A stretch of 64,000 bases of DNA, from NCBI GenBank assembly GCA_977006965.1, contig OZ345369.1:434001-498000 (forward strand), in the 5' to 3' direction. A program made the position numbers and the translations under genes. This DNA comes from Phymatolithon calcareum. Taxonomy: Eukaryota; Rhodophyta; Florideophyceae; Hapalidiales. Positions within the stretch are counted from its first letter, which is position 1; every line of letters starts with the position of its first letter. The notes beneath the pieces are model-generated. The model searched no databases. It saw only the letters and a program-made list of their open reading frames with translations, and was not told the origin of the DNA. Positions 52,006-62,526 of the stretch are shown here, piece after piece.

Positions 52006-53687
52006 AGCTCTGAGAGCAATAGTAGAAGATTTTGAATTAAGATGCGGTTGAAGCTCCCGCTGGGAGGATCGCTATCTTAAGAATACGTGAAAACAGCTTT
52101 TCCGGATAAACTTGTGCTGTGCGCGAAAAAAGCTAGCCACGAGGGGTAATGAGAACAATCTATTGGAGGAAGTGTTCAGCTTCATGGCTCCAGATGATAT
52201 GAGCTGAGGATAGAGTTTTCTCTTTCCCAGGAACCCTGCAAAGAGTTCGCCCGTAACATTTGAGCCTGTAAGTTGCACACCAATATCCATACGCTGAAAA
52301 ATGAGCGAAGTTAGAAAGGCCGCAAGATATATCTATAAATAGTGCAGTTCATTGAACAATTCAGAACGCACGAGCATCGCCTGGTGTTTTAGTTACTGCA
52401 GAAGAACACAGGGATCAGTTGTCGGTGACGTCCAGAGCTACTTGCGGCAGCCGCAGTAAACCATCTTCTGACAGACAAAAAGTGGAAGAAACGAAGTCTC
52501 TCGAAACGATACCAAAGTAAAGTGAAGAAATGAATCATGCAGAACGGCGGCAGGGAGGATGGGCATAGAGTTTTCGATTCTCTGTAAAAACTCACCATGG
52601 CAGGAATATTAGCGAGCGAATAGATTACCGTGAATATAGTCTTGGGCACTGTGGTCCAGTGCTCCGTGATCCAGTTGCCTCTATTTTTCCCGTTTCTGTA
52701 AGCAGTCTACTGTATGCCACTGATCTTATAGGCGTAGTGGCCGTCGGTGGAGGAGAGGAACCAAGGAGGTTATGGGGCTCTGCCATTCCGGTTCCGAATT
52801 TGCCTGTTCTCGAGTCCGGGTCAGTTCGTCGCCATTACCGTTACGTAACCCAAAACGACCGTTAAAATTGGTACCTTTTGCTTTTGCTTGTTTCTCTTCC
52901 TTTGCCTTTCCCTCCTTATCGTCCCTTCCGAATCCTAATACCATCGCACGTGCGTTCGGCTTTACAGCCCGCGACTACAGCGCGCTTTCGTCTTCGCTCT
53001 GTCGTGCTACCGCAGAAACGGGGTCTCGAACACCCCGATCGACAAGCCCTCTACAGGGTTTGGCACGACAGACACGAATTTTTGGTGACGGCAGGGTGTG
53101 CGTTTGTGTCAATGATCTTGAAAGGGCCTTACAGAAGGAGATGTAGTCATAGTTCACGTAAAAGGGAATGCGCACGCAAATGGGATAATTCTGATCCTAT
53201 AGAACACAACAAGTAGAAGAAGTGTGTTTTTTTAAAAAATCACAGTTCTTCTTCTAGTTGCCAACGTGTCTGGAAACGCAAATAACAAGTAGAGCAAGAC
53301 ACAACATTCTATCATCGGAAATCAATATAACGTCATGCCATGACGTTTGCATTGCCAATTTCCTGTCCTTCACGAAATGCGAAACTACTCTCCGGTCATT
53401 GATATTTTTGTACGGAAAACACTATAAGGCAATAGGACTTATTTCACAGCAAAATTAATTGAGACATGGCCTTTTCTAAGTTTTTGTCGATTTCATCATT
53501 ACAAGTTGTTCGGGAACTGGACCATGTGTGCCTGATTTTTCAACTTGTTCAGGGTTAATTCACTCTTGCAGGTACAAAATTGATAAAGGAGGACAATCAT
53601 ATTGGCTATTATGAAGTTAGCACTTCTAATCGAAACTGTAGTAAATCTCCTTTGATTAACTTATGGCTATGTCATGTGCTCCCCACA
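52006..53687. other. Gene-poor stretch
   Basis: Several frames of 60-124 codons (for example 52772-53146, +, Ser/Pro-rich) show no domain. A G/C-richer block near 52720-53050 might be a promoter or LTR, but has no terminal repeats. Confidence 0.3.
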
Positions 53688-53709
53688 GGGTCATTTATAT
53701 TAATGACCC
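53688..53709. repeat. Short palindrome
   Basis: GGGTCATT and AATGACCC (8-bp arms) flank TATATT. It lies directly beside the fold-back MITE. Confidence 0.7.
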
Positions 53710-53712
53710 GAA

Positions 53713-53831
53713 CAACCATGCAACATAAGGTGTAGGACTAGGAGCTAATTAAAAAGAGTAGGATTTATTTTAAAAATAAACCTACTCAATTAAAATTATC
53801 TCGCAGTCCTACACATTATGCCGTATGGTTG
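53713..53831. mobile_element. Fold-back MITE, 119 bp
   Basis: Left arm CAACCATGCAACATAAGGTG..AGGAC, right arm the complement of CAACCATACGGCATAATGTG..AGGAC. The arms are about 55 bp, meeting at an AT core (TTTATTTTAAAAATAAA). The element is nearly all arm, so it is non-coding and could form a hairpin. Its right end overlaps the hAT target duplication by three bases, so the hAT landed at its end. Confidence 0.8.
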
Positions 53832-53888
53832 AAGAGCAGGGGTTGCGCCAATTCCATTTTTTGCGATTGCAGACCCGGGTGAAATTTA

Positions 53889-54224
53889 TCAATTTATTTG
53901 CTCAGTTTTGTTTCCAGCAATTCGCATTGCAATTGGAAGGCTTCCCACAATATAGACATCAATACTAAGATAGCTGTTCATCGCCTTTTCATGTTCCGTG
54001 AGCTTCATCACCATTGACGATTGAACTGTGAACGACGACCCGGATCTCAACTTCTCGGCAAGAACGGCTCTGTGTATCTCTAGCAAATGTTCTTCGCTTC
54101 CACCTCCAATGCAATGCTTGAGATGGTTGTACGGGTTGGAGAACCCAGTACCCTTTTCGAAGAAAAACCCACTTTCTCCGGTACACTGATCACCTTTTGA
54201 GTAGAGATAGACGCAAAATGGCAC
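53889..54224 (-). pseudogene. hAT transposase N-terminus, BED-finger-like
   Basis: The Met at 54224 starts a 111-codon frame. C..Y......C near the start, then GTGFSNPYNHLKHC, gives the C..C..H..C pattern and T/SN...HL signature of BED fingers in hAT transposases. LTEHEKAMNSYLSIDVYIVGSLPI resembles the block that follows in that family. The frame stops 52 bp from the TIR, and the catalytic core is deleted. Confidence 0.55.
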
Positions 54225-54712
54225 ATTCCGTCGAGTTAGGCCTAATTGACGTGAGTGTTATATCACGGGATTGTTCTCAAATGAGCTTCATAAGCAGCTG
54301 CACAACTTGTTTCGGCTTTGGTGTCGGTGAAGGTAGTGTCATCGCTAGTAGAGCGGAATGTGCTGGAACGTTGAACGAGGTCTGGTAGATGTGTTGGACT
54401 CGACTGTGAAGGGGAATGCGTGAGAATTTCGGAGAAGGCTGATAGTTTTCAAAACAAGAGATCTAATGCTATCTCTTTTATACTTGAGATTAAACCATCA
54501 TGACTGCTGGACTCTAATCGTAGCTAAAGACATTCAAGCCGTTGTTCTGTATCTGGCTGGTAAATTGATCGATACAGCTAAGTAGATGATATCACATGAA
54601 TAGTTCCATTGTTGAAACCGTTTCGAGTCCAACGGCTCAATCTCGTCTTTATTTAAAATAGCAAGAAGTAGCCATGGCCCAAGTTTCATAGATGTTTTGA
54701 TGGCATACAGAA

Positions 54713-54912
54713 CGTACTCTGGGTATTACTAGAACAAAGACCACGTACTGGACATATGGTAAGTACGTTGATTCTTGCATCCGATTAATGTGCTGTGTCT
54801 AATGTTCATCTACGTACTCTGGGTATTATTAGAACAAAGACCACGTACTGAACGTGAGGTGAGTATGTTGATTCCCTCAACATTCTGCTTTACTCCCCCC
54901 CCCATAACATTG
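54713..54912 (+). repeat. 100-bp tandem duplication in the hAT element
   Basis: CGTACTCTGGGTATTA(C/T)TAG starts at 54713 and 54813. A worn third unit follows (GTTGATTCCCTCAACATTCTG). Confidence 0.75.
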
Positions 54913-55344
54913 CCCTGGTCCAATGTTTATCTACTTCGATCCTCAGTAATAGGTGCGACCAATTCGAATTGCAATTCAGTTTGAAGAACCAATTTGGGTG
55001 GAATTGGGAAAAATTGCAATTAAATTGATAGCAATGGAATTGGCGCAACCCCTGTTGAAGAGTAGTAGTAAATTTTTCATTAAACGTTCTCTGTTACACT
55101 CTTCAGAACGTAAAGGAGATACGTTTCAGCTGCTAGAGACTTGTAGCTTAAGGGTCTACCACCCCTTCCTTGAAGCGCTCTCATTGGCCGAAACAATGGT
55201 CATAAACTGGATGAAAGTTTTAATTATGTCGTTTGCACAGACGGGACTGCATCCAGTTTTCAAGAAAATGTGAAAAAAGAAGTGAAACATTTTCAAGTAC
55301 GAGGTCAGCAAAAGATTAATGAAAACCGCAGATTTCGCACTGTA

Positions 55345-55465
55345 ATGCTTACAGTGTAATTAAGCTGTAAGAAGCGGTTCTAGGGTTTGCCCTTAGTGAT
55401 CCTTCATGGTGCTAGTACATATCGAAATCTACGATACTCTAAAGACTGTAATGCGTTCAGAATGT
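55345..55465 (-). repeat. Fragment of a family-1 LTR
   Basis: AAGCGGTTCTAGGGTTTGCCC and TGATCCTTCATGGTG match the middle of copies A and B. Neither LTR end is present. Confidence 0.65.
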
Positions 55466-55863
55466 GCTAAGATACAGGGCTTATGACAGGTGTCCGTCGG
55501 GCCGAATTATTTGCGTATGAAAAAAGCCTGATAATTGTCGCCACGTGGCAAAAGTGTCCAAAAAATATTTGGAAATCTCAGCGCTGGCAGGGAAAACACG
55601 TGGCATTCGCGGGAGATCACACGGGATGTCTATATCAGAGCCCCTCAAGTCATCTACAGGTCGAGACAGCTCACCCCAACCCACCAGCGAAAGCGAAAAC
55701 ATCCCATTGCGCGGTCTGTGCGTTCGCGTCTTGCTCCCCTGTATCGACCATCATCGCGGAAGTGGAACCTCGTTGAGTGCCTCTTCGGTAAATCGGGACA
55801 CGTTGATTAAGTTCTTTCGCAGATAGCCGAAGCGCAATCACGGGTGGTAAAACAAACTCCGCG
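55466..55863. other. Upstream region of the 55.9-57.2 kb gene
   Basis: Overlapping frames on both strands are G/C-richer than their neighbours and have no recognised domain. It may be the promoter or an extra 5' exon of the next gene. Confidence 0.3.
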
Positions 55864-57187
55864 ATGACTAGAGTCAAAAACGTCAACCGCCCGAGAGGGA
55901 ACAAGACGAAACAGACCGCGAAGAAGAGCACGGGCGGCGAGATGCCGCGGGAAGCGGGGGCCATGAAAGCCGCGCGCCGCACAGTGAATAAGTCTTCTGA
56001 AGAGTGGGTCATCACCCAGAAGGAAGCCGGGCGTCGTTTCGCGCATGTCGTATTCCGAGGCCGAAACGCACATTATCCGGGGTGGTGGGTGCTTCGATTG
56101 CGACCTGGTACAGATCAGCCGTATGTACAAGTAATATCGTCGAACAATGATGACATTCGGAGGAGCTTTGGACAAGCCGTGTCTATCGGTGGAAAGATCG
56201 ACCGGGAGTCAAGTTGACTCGGGAAATGGCGTATCGGTTGGGTTTGTCGGAAGCTATTGTATTCGAGGAAGTGTTTAGCAACCTCATGGAGAGCGACAAA
56301 GCTATGGAGGTGGGAAAGATCTACTACAATCCATTGCATTGAATTAACAGTCTCACGCTACCGCGGAACTTTGCGCTACGAGGATTTGGAACCGGGATAT
56401 TATTACGGTGCAGCCAGAACGTCATCTAACTGGCACCTCACCCTGTACTACATGTGGAAGAATCAAGTGGTGAAAGAGGGCGAAGTGGTACCGTTAAGCA
56501 AGAACGAAAGTGGGCTGAACGTTTCGCGGAAAACACCGCTGCACAAGCCTCTGGATATGTTCGATACGTTCTGTCGGGACAATCCGGGGAAGATACTCGT
56601 CGTCGAGTGTGCGGGATGGAAGCCGAAGTCGCGGTCAGCAAGCAGGTACTACCGTCGGAATGAGCGCATTTTGGCTGTCAACAATGGCTTTGAATGCATT
56701 TTCGTGCCGTGGTGAATGCTATATTTGCGATATTTGCATCCGGAAATGAGGAAGTTGCGCGAGATGTGGAATGGCTGGCTGAAATGCGGACTGTGCAATG
56801 TTTGAGAGATTTGGTGAAGTGGGTCGAGTACGAAGTCCGCACATATCGACTATCGGAGTATGAGGATTTGAGATGGGGTTCGGCGGTGAGTTTGGATTGG
56901 TTGGTGAACAATTGTCGTGGGATTGCTGTTGTGCATCTTGTCGGCACGAATTGCGTGACACATCTCGTCTGCGGGGATAGTGACAAGAAGCTTTGTACGA
57001 CAGTATGGAAGAAAACCCATTGCTTTTGTGCGCTCCGGCAGTAAAGTGTTGCTTCGGAGACAGCAACATCATCGAGAAGATATTCAATCGTCGTTTGGAG
57101 CGCATCAGTACCAACAATCGTGTTGGAAAGAAGCGGAAGGTGAACAGTGCCCAGAGAAAGCGCCAGAAGAAACGTGTAGGGAAGTGA
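55864..57187 (+). pseudogene. Broken gene of unknown family, C-terminal region cysteine-peptidase-like
   Basis: Protein-like sequence runs in changing frames: 55864-56217 (basic start MTRVKNVNRPRGNK, then WVITQKEAGRRFAHVVF), 56220-56345, 56340-56715 (DLEPGYYYGAART, DNPGKILVVECAGWK), 56717-57000 and 56995-57187 (basic, nuclear-localisation-like GKKRKVNSAQRKRQKKR). Near the C-terminus, NCVTHLVCGDSDKKL then IYDSMEENPL has the His...Asp spacing of papain-like or Ulp1-like peptidases. An upstream VPW(C)NAIFAIFA region near 56710 could carry the Cys, where one of the frameshifts falls. I do not recognise the family. Four or so lesions mean it is dead here or badly sequenced. An AATAAA follows at 57284. 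Confidence 0.5.
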
Positions 57188-57283
57188 TTAAGAAGAGAAA
57201 TGTGTGAACAGCTCGAACAATAGGTTTGTGGTCGATGTAGAATTGTGTTGAGCTCATGAATGTTGGACTTGTGATCGATATGA

Positions 57284-57289
57284 AATAAA
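57284..57289 (+). terminator. Polyadenylation signal downstream of the broken gene
   Basis: AATAAA lies 97 bases after the TGA at 57185. It supports the plus strand as the coding strand of that gene. Confidence 0.45.
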
Positions 57290-57350
57290 ACAGCAAGCTG
57301 CAGTCGGGACAATTGGAGAGAACTGTTTGATTTTTGGTGAAAATGACTGT

Positions 57351-58015
57351 CATGTCGAAGAATTGTCGTCAATGAAAGTCCACAGCCTGTCGAAGAAAGG
57401 AAGCCAGCGAAATGTCTGGTGACAGTCAAGCGCATAATTGTGGGGTTGTTAAACGCACAAGTTTGCAAACTGGCTGTGGTCGGGTTGTTCCCTGGAGGAA
57501 AGCCGAGGGCGCCGCTTCGCGGGTAAGCTGTAAGCTGTGTAAAGCAGCTGTAAGCTGCAAGCAGCGGTTCTAGAGTTTGCCCTTGGTGATCCTCCATGGT
57601 GTAAGTACGCATCGAAACCTACGGTAGTGTAATGACTGTAATGGTATCTGTAAGGGCTTGCTATAAATGCAAGCTGTAATGACAACTTGAAAAGAGCCAG
57701 TCTTATAGGAAATGGAGGGTATGATAGTGGTTTTGGACGCCATAATAATACAGCCATGTGAAAGAAAAGTCGATAGCGAATGTTCACAGCCTGTCGAAGA
57801 AAGGATGACAGAGATACCTGTGGTGGCGTGGAAAAATCGCAGGATATCATGTCGAAGAAATGTCGACAGCGAAAGTCCGAGCCTGTAGAAGAAATGACGA
57901 CAGCGAAATATTCGGCGACCCCCAGCATACAAGGAACCATGTCGAAGAAATGTCGACAGCGAATGTCCGAGCCTGCCGAAGAAAGGACGAAATAGAATAT
58001 CTCGGTGGCTTCCTG
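57351..58015. repeat. Tandem repeat of about 90 bp, four units, split by a solo LTR
   Basis: Units start CATGTCGAAGAA at 57351, 57755 (CATGTGAAAGAA), 57848 and 57938. The first is divided by LTR B. Periods of 93 and 90 are multiples of three. The plus-strand frame reads MSKKCRQR(K/M)SEP(V/A)EE every 30 residues. The minus-strand frame gives RLG.SLSTFLRH. Which strand coded, if any, is not settled. Confidence 0.75.
57439..57744 (-). repeat. Solo LTR of family 1 (copy B), TSD ATTAT
   Basis: 306 bp. The minus strand starts TATGGCGTCCAAAACC (expected TGTGGCG) and ends CAACCCCACA. It is flanked exactly by ATAAT on the plus strand (57434-57438 and 57745-57749). It lacks part of the middle present in copies A and C, including the TATAAAGG box. 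Confidence 0.9.
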
Positions 58016-58101
58016 TGTGAGCGCGATGTTGATAGAGAGACAGTGCATGGGAAAGACTAGAAACAAGCGAGTACTTTATAACATGCACTACGATCTGAGC
58101 T

Positions 58102-58551
58102 TCATGAGAATTTTGGGAGAAGGCCGACTTCTGCGAGAAGAAGAAACAAGCGTAGGATGTGCAGAAGACATGGGTGTGGCGGATGGAAGCAATACTGGGT
58201 TGGGTGGGCGTCCACGGCTGTGAGTAGACGCAGCAACAGCGGTAGAATCTGCCGCAGAAGGGATGACTTTTCGTTTCCGTGCACGACCTCGGCGGCGAGG
58301 ACTCGGCAGAACAAGCGGTGAAGCTTCCGGGAGAGGAATACTTTTTTCTTTCGCGGACGACCACGGCGACGAGCGGTCTTTTGATGAGGGTGTGGAGCCA
58401 GCTGCAAAGCAGATCCTGGTGAAGGACGAAGTTGAAAAGTGTCGTCATAGTCAACAGCAGGTTTGAAGTTCAATGTCCCTGTGAACGGGAAAACATAGCG
58501 CGCGTGGACGTCCTCGGTTCTTGAAACTTCGTCAGCAGTAATAGTATTCAT
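58102..58551 (-). CDS. Gypsy-3 pol C-terminal extension with an AT-hook
   Basis: The frame follows the integrase after a one-base shift near 58540. Residues 61-70 are RRRGRPRKKK, a canonical AT-hook (RGRP core) at 58342-58371, in a basic context. AT-hooks bind the minor groove of AT-rich DNA. Some retroelement integrases carry chromatin-binding tails, so this may guide integration in place of the chromodomain of elements 1 and 2. After the hook the frame is Leu-rich and probably no longer native. Confidence 0.55.
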   Translation of the reverse strand: MNTITADEVSRTEDVHARYVFPFTGTLNFKPAVDYDDTFQLRPSPGSALQLAPHPHQKTARRRGRPRKKKVFLSRKLHRLFCRVLAAEVVHGNEKSSLLRQILPLLLRLLTAVDAHPTQYCFHPPHPCLLHILRLFLLLAEVGLLPKFS

Positions 58552-59463
58552 TCGAAGAGGAATCGAAAATGAGAACCTTCCATAGGCCGGAGTTGAAACT
58601 CTGAAAGCCTTGCAATTGCCCTTTGTTCAGAGGAAGACGAACATAGACAAGTGATCCAATTAGAACAATGAATTGCTTGCGAGACCGGTTCAACTTTTCT
58701 TCTGTTTTGTAATGGTACTTGGATAGATGCAGGGCAGCATCATCCCAAGCAGATTGAATATTGTGCTTCAGAGATGAGACATATTCCGTAAGAGACGGGT
58801 CCTGCTGTGCAGACGGTAGGATAGCGCTCAAGGCCGGAGGAGCTGGTTCCCAGCCCTGCATCAAGAAAACGGTGTATGACCAATAGAGGTATGGACGGTG
58901 TGACGATATGCCTGAACGACAGGGCGGAGGAACTGCGACCAGAGATGTTCGCTACCTTTGAGATTCTTTGCAATAGCATCTTGAATAGTCCTTTTCGCGC
59001 GCTCAACAAACCCTTGAGTCTGAGAATGATAAGAAGGACCAGGAATAAAAGTTGACCTGTAGTCGGACATAAGCTGACGAAACTGCGGAGTCCACAATTC
59101 GGGCGCTCTGGCGGGGAAGACGTGGCGGCATGCGTAGCTTTCTGAAAGCCAGTGATCCTTAAAAGCACGTATAATCGTACTGCTTTTTCTGTCACGTAAT
59201 AGAGCCGCAACAAGCCATTTTGTAAAATGGTTTACGATGACTAGAATCCAGCGATAGCCTTCCGGGATGGTAGTGCGAGGCCCGACGATATCCAGCGACT
59301 TACGATGTCTAGGTGAGGTTGCCGGAGTGGAACTCAATAGTCCTCGCAGATACGAATTGGAGTTGCGACTATTGCACGGGTGACAGGATGCGACGAACAT
59401 AACCACATCTTTTAAGAGATGAGGCCAGTAGAAATGGCGGTAAATGTCACGCAGAGTTCGCAA
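58532..59463 (-). pseudogene. Gypsy-3 integrase
   Basis: The H2C2 finger is IYRHFYWPHLLKDVVMFVASCHPC with its first His pair just upstream (HLPAH, around 59490). The core has SLDIVGP (D), a second-Asp block diverged to LMSDYRSTFIPG, and YHSQTQGFVERAKRTI (E). SQFLRPVVQAYRHTVHTSIGHTPF is typical. The frame shifts near 58862, continues to 58532 and includes a VYVRLPLNKGQ block near the usual GPY/F region. The shifts make it non-functional as written. Confidence 0.85.
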
Positions 59464-59505
59464 AGCGCGGCGATGAGCCGGTAGATGGAAGTGCTTAAGG
59501 ACGAA

Positions 59506-60863
59506 TTACCGAAGAGGGTGGGGAATCACAGGGCGCAAGAACGAACTAGTTCGGGGAAGATCACGTGCTGGATGAATCTTAGAGTAGAACGCAAAGTCTA
59601 TGATACGCATCAGGATACCTTCGACGTTGATGAGACGGGAAGAGAGAGATCGTAGCTTAGTCTTGTGCTGATCGCGGCAAAGTTGTTGAGCACGGGCCTC
59701 CGGTGGAGAAAGTGGCGGCAGCGCTTGAGTTCGACCCAGATGCTCGTGCCACATCCGACAAGAAGGATCGCAGTATTGTGTGGATATCAGCTTTGTGGCG
59801 GTGCAGAGTCCTTCGTGAGTTGGAGGGGAGCTGCTGGACGGTGAGCGTGATACCGATAAGATCTTGAACGGATGCGCAATAATCGGAGAAACGGAGCTCA
59901 AAGAAATAGGATTCCGGTACAATGCGTTGGCCACTTGATTTCTCGTCCCAAGAACATGTTCGACAGTAAAACGGGAGCTTAAAACCAAGAGCGACCAGCG
60001 AAGCAACTTGGGAGCCAGCTATTTCGCCGCGGAGAGCCACTAAAGTTAAGAGGCGTCAGTGCGCCAGACGAATGGGTGTCCGTAAAGATACACGCGAAAT
60101 TTCTTGAGGGCGTAGACGAAAGAGAAAAGATTTTTCTCGGGAGTGCTCCAGCCAGATTCACGGTCAGTGAACGCATGACTTAGAAACTAGACAGGCTTGA
60201 GCTCTCCAGAGTCGTCATGTTGTTGCAGCACACCGCAAACACCAATGTCGCTGGTATCGGTAGAGAGAATGAACGGTTTGTCCCATTGAGGAAAGGCAAG
60301 AACAGGACTGCGAGAATGCGGTTCTGAAGTTCAGAAAAGTCAATTGCACGTTCTGGAGTCCAAAAAAATTTCGAATTTTTCCGGATTAAAGAAACCAAAG
60401 GTGCAGCGATGTGACCGAAACGAGGGACCAATCGACGATAGAAATTGGCAAGAGCTACGAAGCTTTTGACTGCTTTATTCTCGGCAGAGGGACTTTCGGA
60501 ATGTTGTGGAGACGGTAAGCTCTTGACTGCGTCGACTAATGCCGGTTTGGGAAGTACCCCATGTTGAATAACCGCGTGATCCAAGTACTCGATATTGGCT
60601 GCGCCAAACTTGCATTTGCGAAGGTTCAGCTGACACCTGAAGTAGCGCAAATGGTTGAATATAAGACGTAAATTTCGAAGATGATTCTCCAACGATGAAG
60701 AAAACACGGTTATGTCATCTAAGTAGATGAGAGCGCAATGGTAATTGAGGCCATTTAGAATGTAGTCCATGGTCTGTTGGAAAACAGCCGGTGCATTACC
60801 GAGGAAGCGGATTGAAACCGTGGTGAGCAGATTTCGCGTCCCGCATATCCTTGCCGATGTCAT
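59506..60863 (-). pseudogene. Gypsy-3 RT (C-terminal half) and RNase H
   Basis: RT: LGNAPAVFQQTMDYIL, then LIYLDDITVFS (catalytic YLDD intact), then IEYLDHAVIQHGV and FVALANFYRRLVPRF. RNase H: STDTSDIGVCGVLQ (60250), FVYALKKFRVYLYG (60110) and VEHVLGTRNQVANALYRN (59960). At least two stops or shifts occur in RNase H (60180 and 60050). The fingers half of RT is missing because of the internal deletion. Confidence 0.88.
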
Positions 60864-60876
60864 CGACCTCGATAGA

Positions 60877-62396
60877 ACAATCGTAAGTATGATAAGAAGG
60901 GCTCCCGCAGCGCAAACACTGCGTAGACCGTGGTTTTCGCGCGTCTCGGTTTCATGGACGACTTCTCCTGTACCTCACCGGGGTTTCAGTCGGCCTACAT
61001 AATTTTCATTGTGTCTATGTGGGGTGTTAAACGCACAAGTTGGCACACTGGTTGTGCTCGGGTTGTTCCCTGACAAAAAGCCGACGGCGCCGCTTCGCGA
61101 GGACCTTTATAGAAAAAGAATTGGATCAAGAATGACTTGGCAATATGAGAAATGTATCAATGGAAGAATCTGGAAGCCGATTCGCAGCTTCCTAGCCCGC
61201 CGCATCCGCTGTAATGCTTACAGTATATGCACATGTAAGCTGTAAGCTGTGTAAAGCAGCTGTAAGCTGTAAGTAGCGGTTCTAGAGTTTACCCTTGGTG
61301 ATCCTTCATGGTGTAAGTACGCATCGAAACCTAGGGTACTGCAATGACTGTAATGCTACTTGTAAGGTCTTGCAATAAATGCAAGCTGTAATGACAATTT
61401 GAAGGACGCTGGTCTTATAGGAAATGGAGGGTATGATAGTGGTTTTGGACGCCACAGTCTGCAACAGAGAAAATCTTTGCAATCGACTGAATGAGGGTCA
61501 GATTGTCGCTGTCCCGGGGCATCTGTTCAGACCAGAGCCTCTTCGTTAGAAGTTCCGCAGAGAAAGGACGCCGACGAGCAGAGCAGAGATACGTAGTGGG
61601 GTCGTAAAAATTGAAAGCTCGTGCGGTAGCGCGAGATGAGCGAGCCTCAGTCTTTGCCTGGTAGTGCCGGATGACGGCAGATCCATGAGCGGAGGACGAA
61701 GAGGCTGGTAAAGAGTCCAAAATTCGTTCGTACGAGCATATGGATTCAATAAGAGCTGCCAGAGTCCAGTTTGACTCACCCCAATACAAGATTAGGCGGT
61801 CTAAATGCTCGATCAAATCTGGCTCGGATGGACGTAAGGAGTCGAGAAGTCGAGCAACGATTGTGCCTTCGACAGCGCCAGAAACTTGATTGCCAGCGGG
61901 AGTGGCACTACCGTAAATCGCCTCGTGAAGAGCGTCGCATGAAATGCGAACGTCGCGGCGTCGAAGCAAGTCTTCCTCCCTGGCTAAATGGGCGAAAAAT
62001 GCTCATTGACGTCCATAGTCGGAGGTTTGATGTAGCCAGAAAGAGCGCTGGTTAGATCCGTCGTTGGTTTCGTGTACACGCGATCGTTGGAGAGAGCGAA
62101 TTACAAAGACAGACAGGAGAACAAGGCGTTTGCGGACCGTCGCTGGGTTCGCGCGAAGCGATGTGCTCCTCCACGACATATTGAATAGGACGGCAGTTCC
62201 GAAGTTCAGCGGTGAGAAGACGAGCAATATCCACCGGATTGCGTACATTGAGGTGACGATAGAGGTCTCTCGCGCCCGAGATCCAGTACGAAGCGTCTAT
62301 ATCGGGGCGATACACGAAGATGTCGTGGAGTTTCTGTTGGGCGACAATAATTTGTCGCGCCATGTAGTTATGTTCCACCGCGTTGTTCGTCGCCAT
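60877..62396 (-). pseudogene. Gypsy-3 gag, split by solo LTR A
   Basis: The ATG at 62396 lies about 130 bp inside the primer site and opens MATNNAVEHNYMARQII. A frame change near 62000 leads to a capsid-like helical region (LLDSLRPSEPDLIEHLDRLIL). LTR A interrupts after IAKIFSVAD. Beyond it, basic residues and a zinc knuckle CLRCGSPSYHTYDC (C-X2-C-X5-H-X3-C, one residue off the usual spacing) end gag. The two halves rejoin across the LTR's target duplication. Confidence 0.75.
61018..61456 (-). repeat. Solo LTR of family 1 (copy A), TSD CAGAC/TAGAC
   Basis: 439 bp, the longest copy. The minus strand starts TGTGGCGTCCAAAACC and ends CACCCCACA. Flanks on the plus strand are GTCTA (61013-61017) and GTCTG (61457-61461), differing by one base. 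It includes the TATAAAGGTC box and several AGCTTACAG repeats (GTAAGCTGTAAGCTGTG on the plus strand near 61240). Confidence 0.88.
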
Positions 62397-62526
62397 GGTT
62401 GAAAACAGGAGGAAACGAAACGGCGAGAGAATGGCGAAACGGCGTTTACGTTGGGGACGAAGCGCAAAGCAGGAAAGTTTTCAACGAGGTGAGCGCAGAG
62501 AAAGAGCTATGCGTGAGGTTCGAAAA

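Larger units (their letters stand above)
53837..55054 (-). mobile_element. hAT transposon, 1218 bp, non-autonomous, 8-bp target duplication
   Basis: Both ends read CAGGGGTTGCGCCAATTC, and the match extends a few bases further. The flanks are exactly TTGAAGAG (53829-53836 and 55055-55062). CAGGG-type ends with an 8-bp duplication define hAT. Inside is a BED-finger-like N-terminal frame (53889-54224, minus) but no transposase core or dimerisation tail, so it must be moved by a relative. A 100-bp tandem duplication is at 54713-54912. Confidence 0.92.

Noticed and set aside
56719-57612. 297-codon minus-strand frame
   Set aside because: It is antisense to the broken gene and runs on into LTR B. 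Its composition mirrors the plus-strand protein, so it is a shadow.
57570-58454. 294-codon minus-strand frame
   Set aside because: It spans a solo LTR, the tandem repeat and the end of gypsy-3, which are unrelated units. No single protein is plausible.
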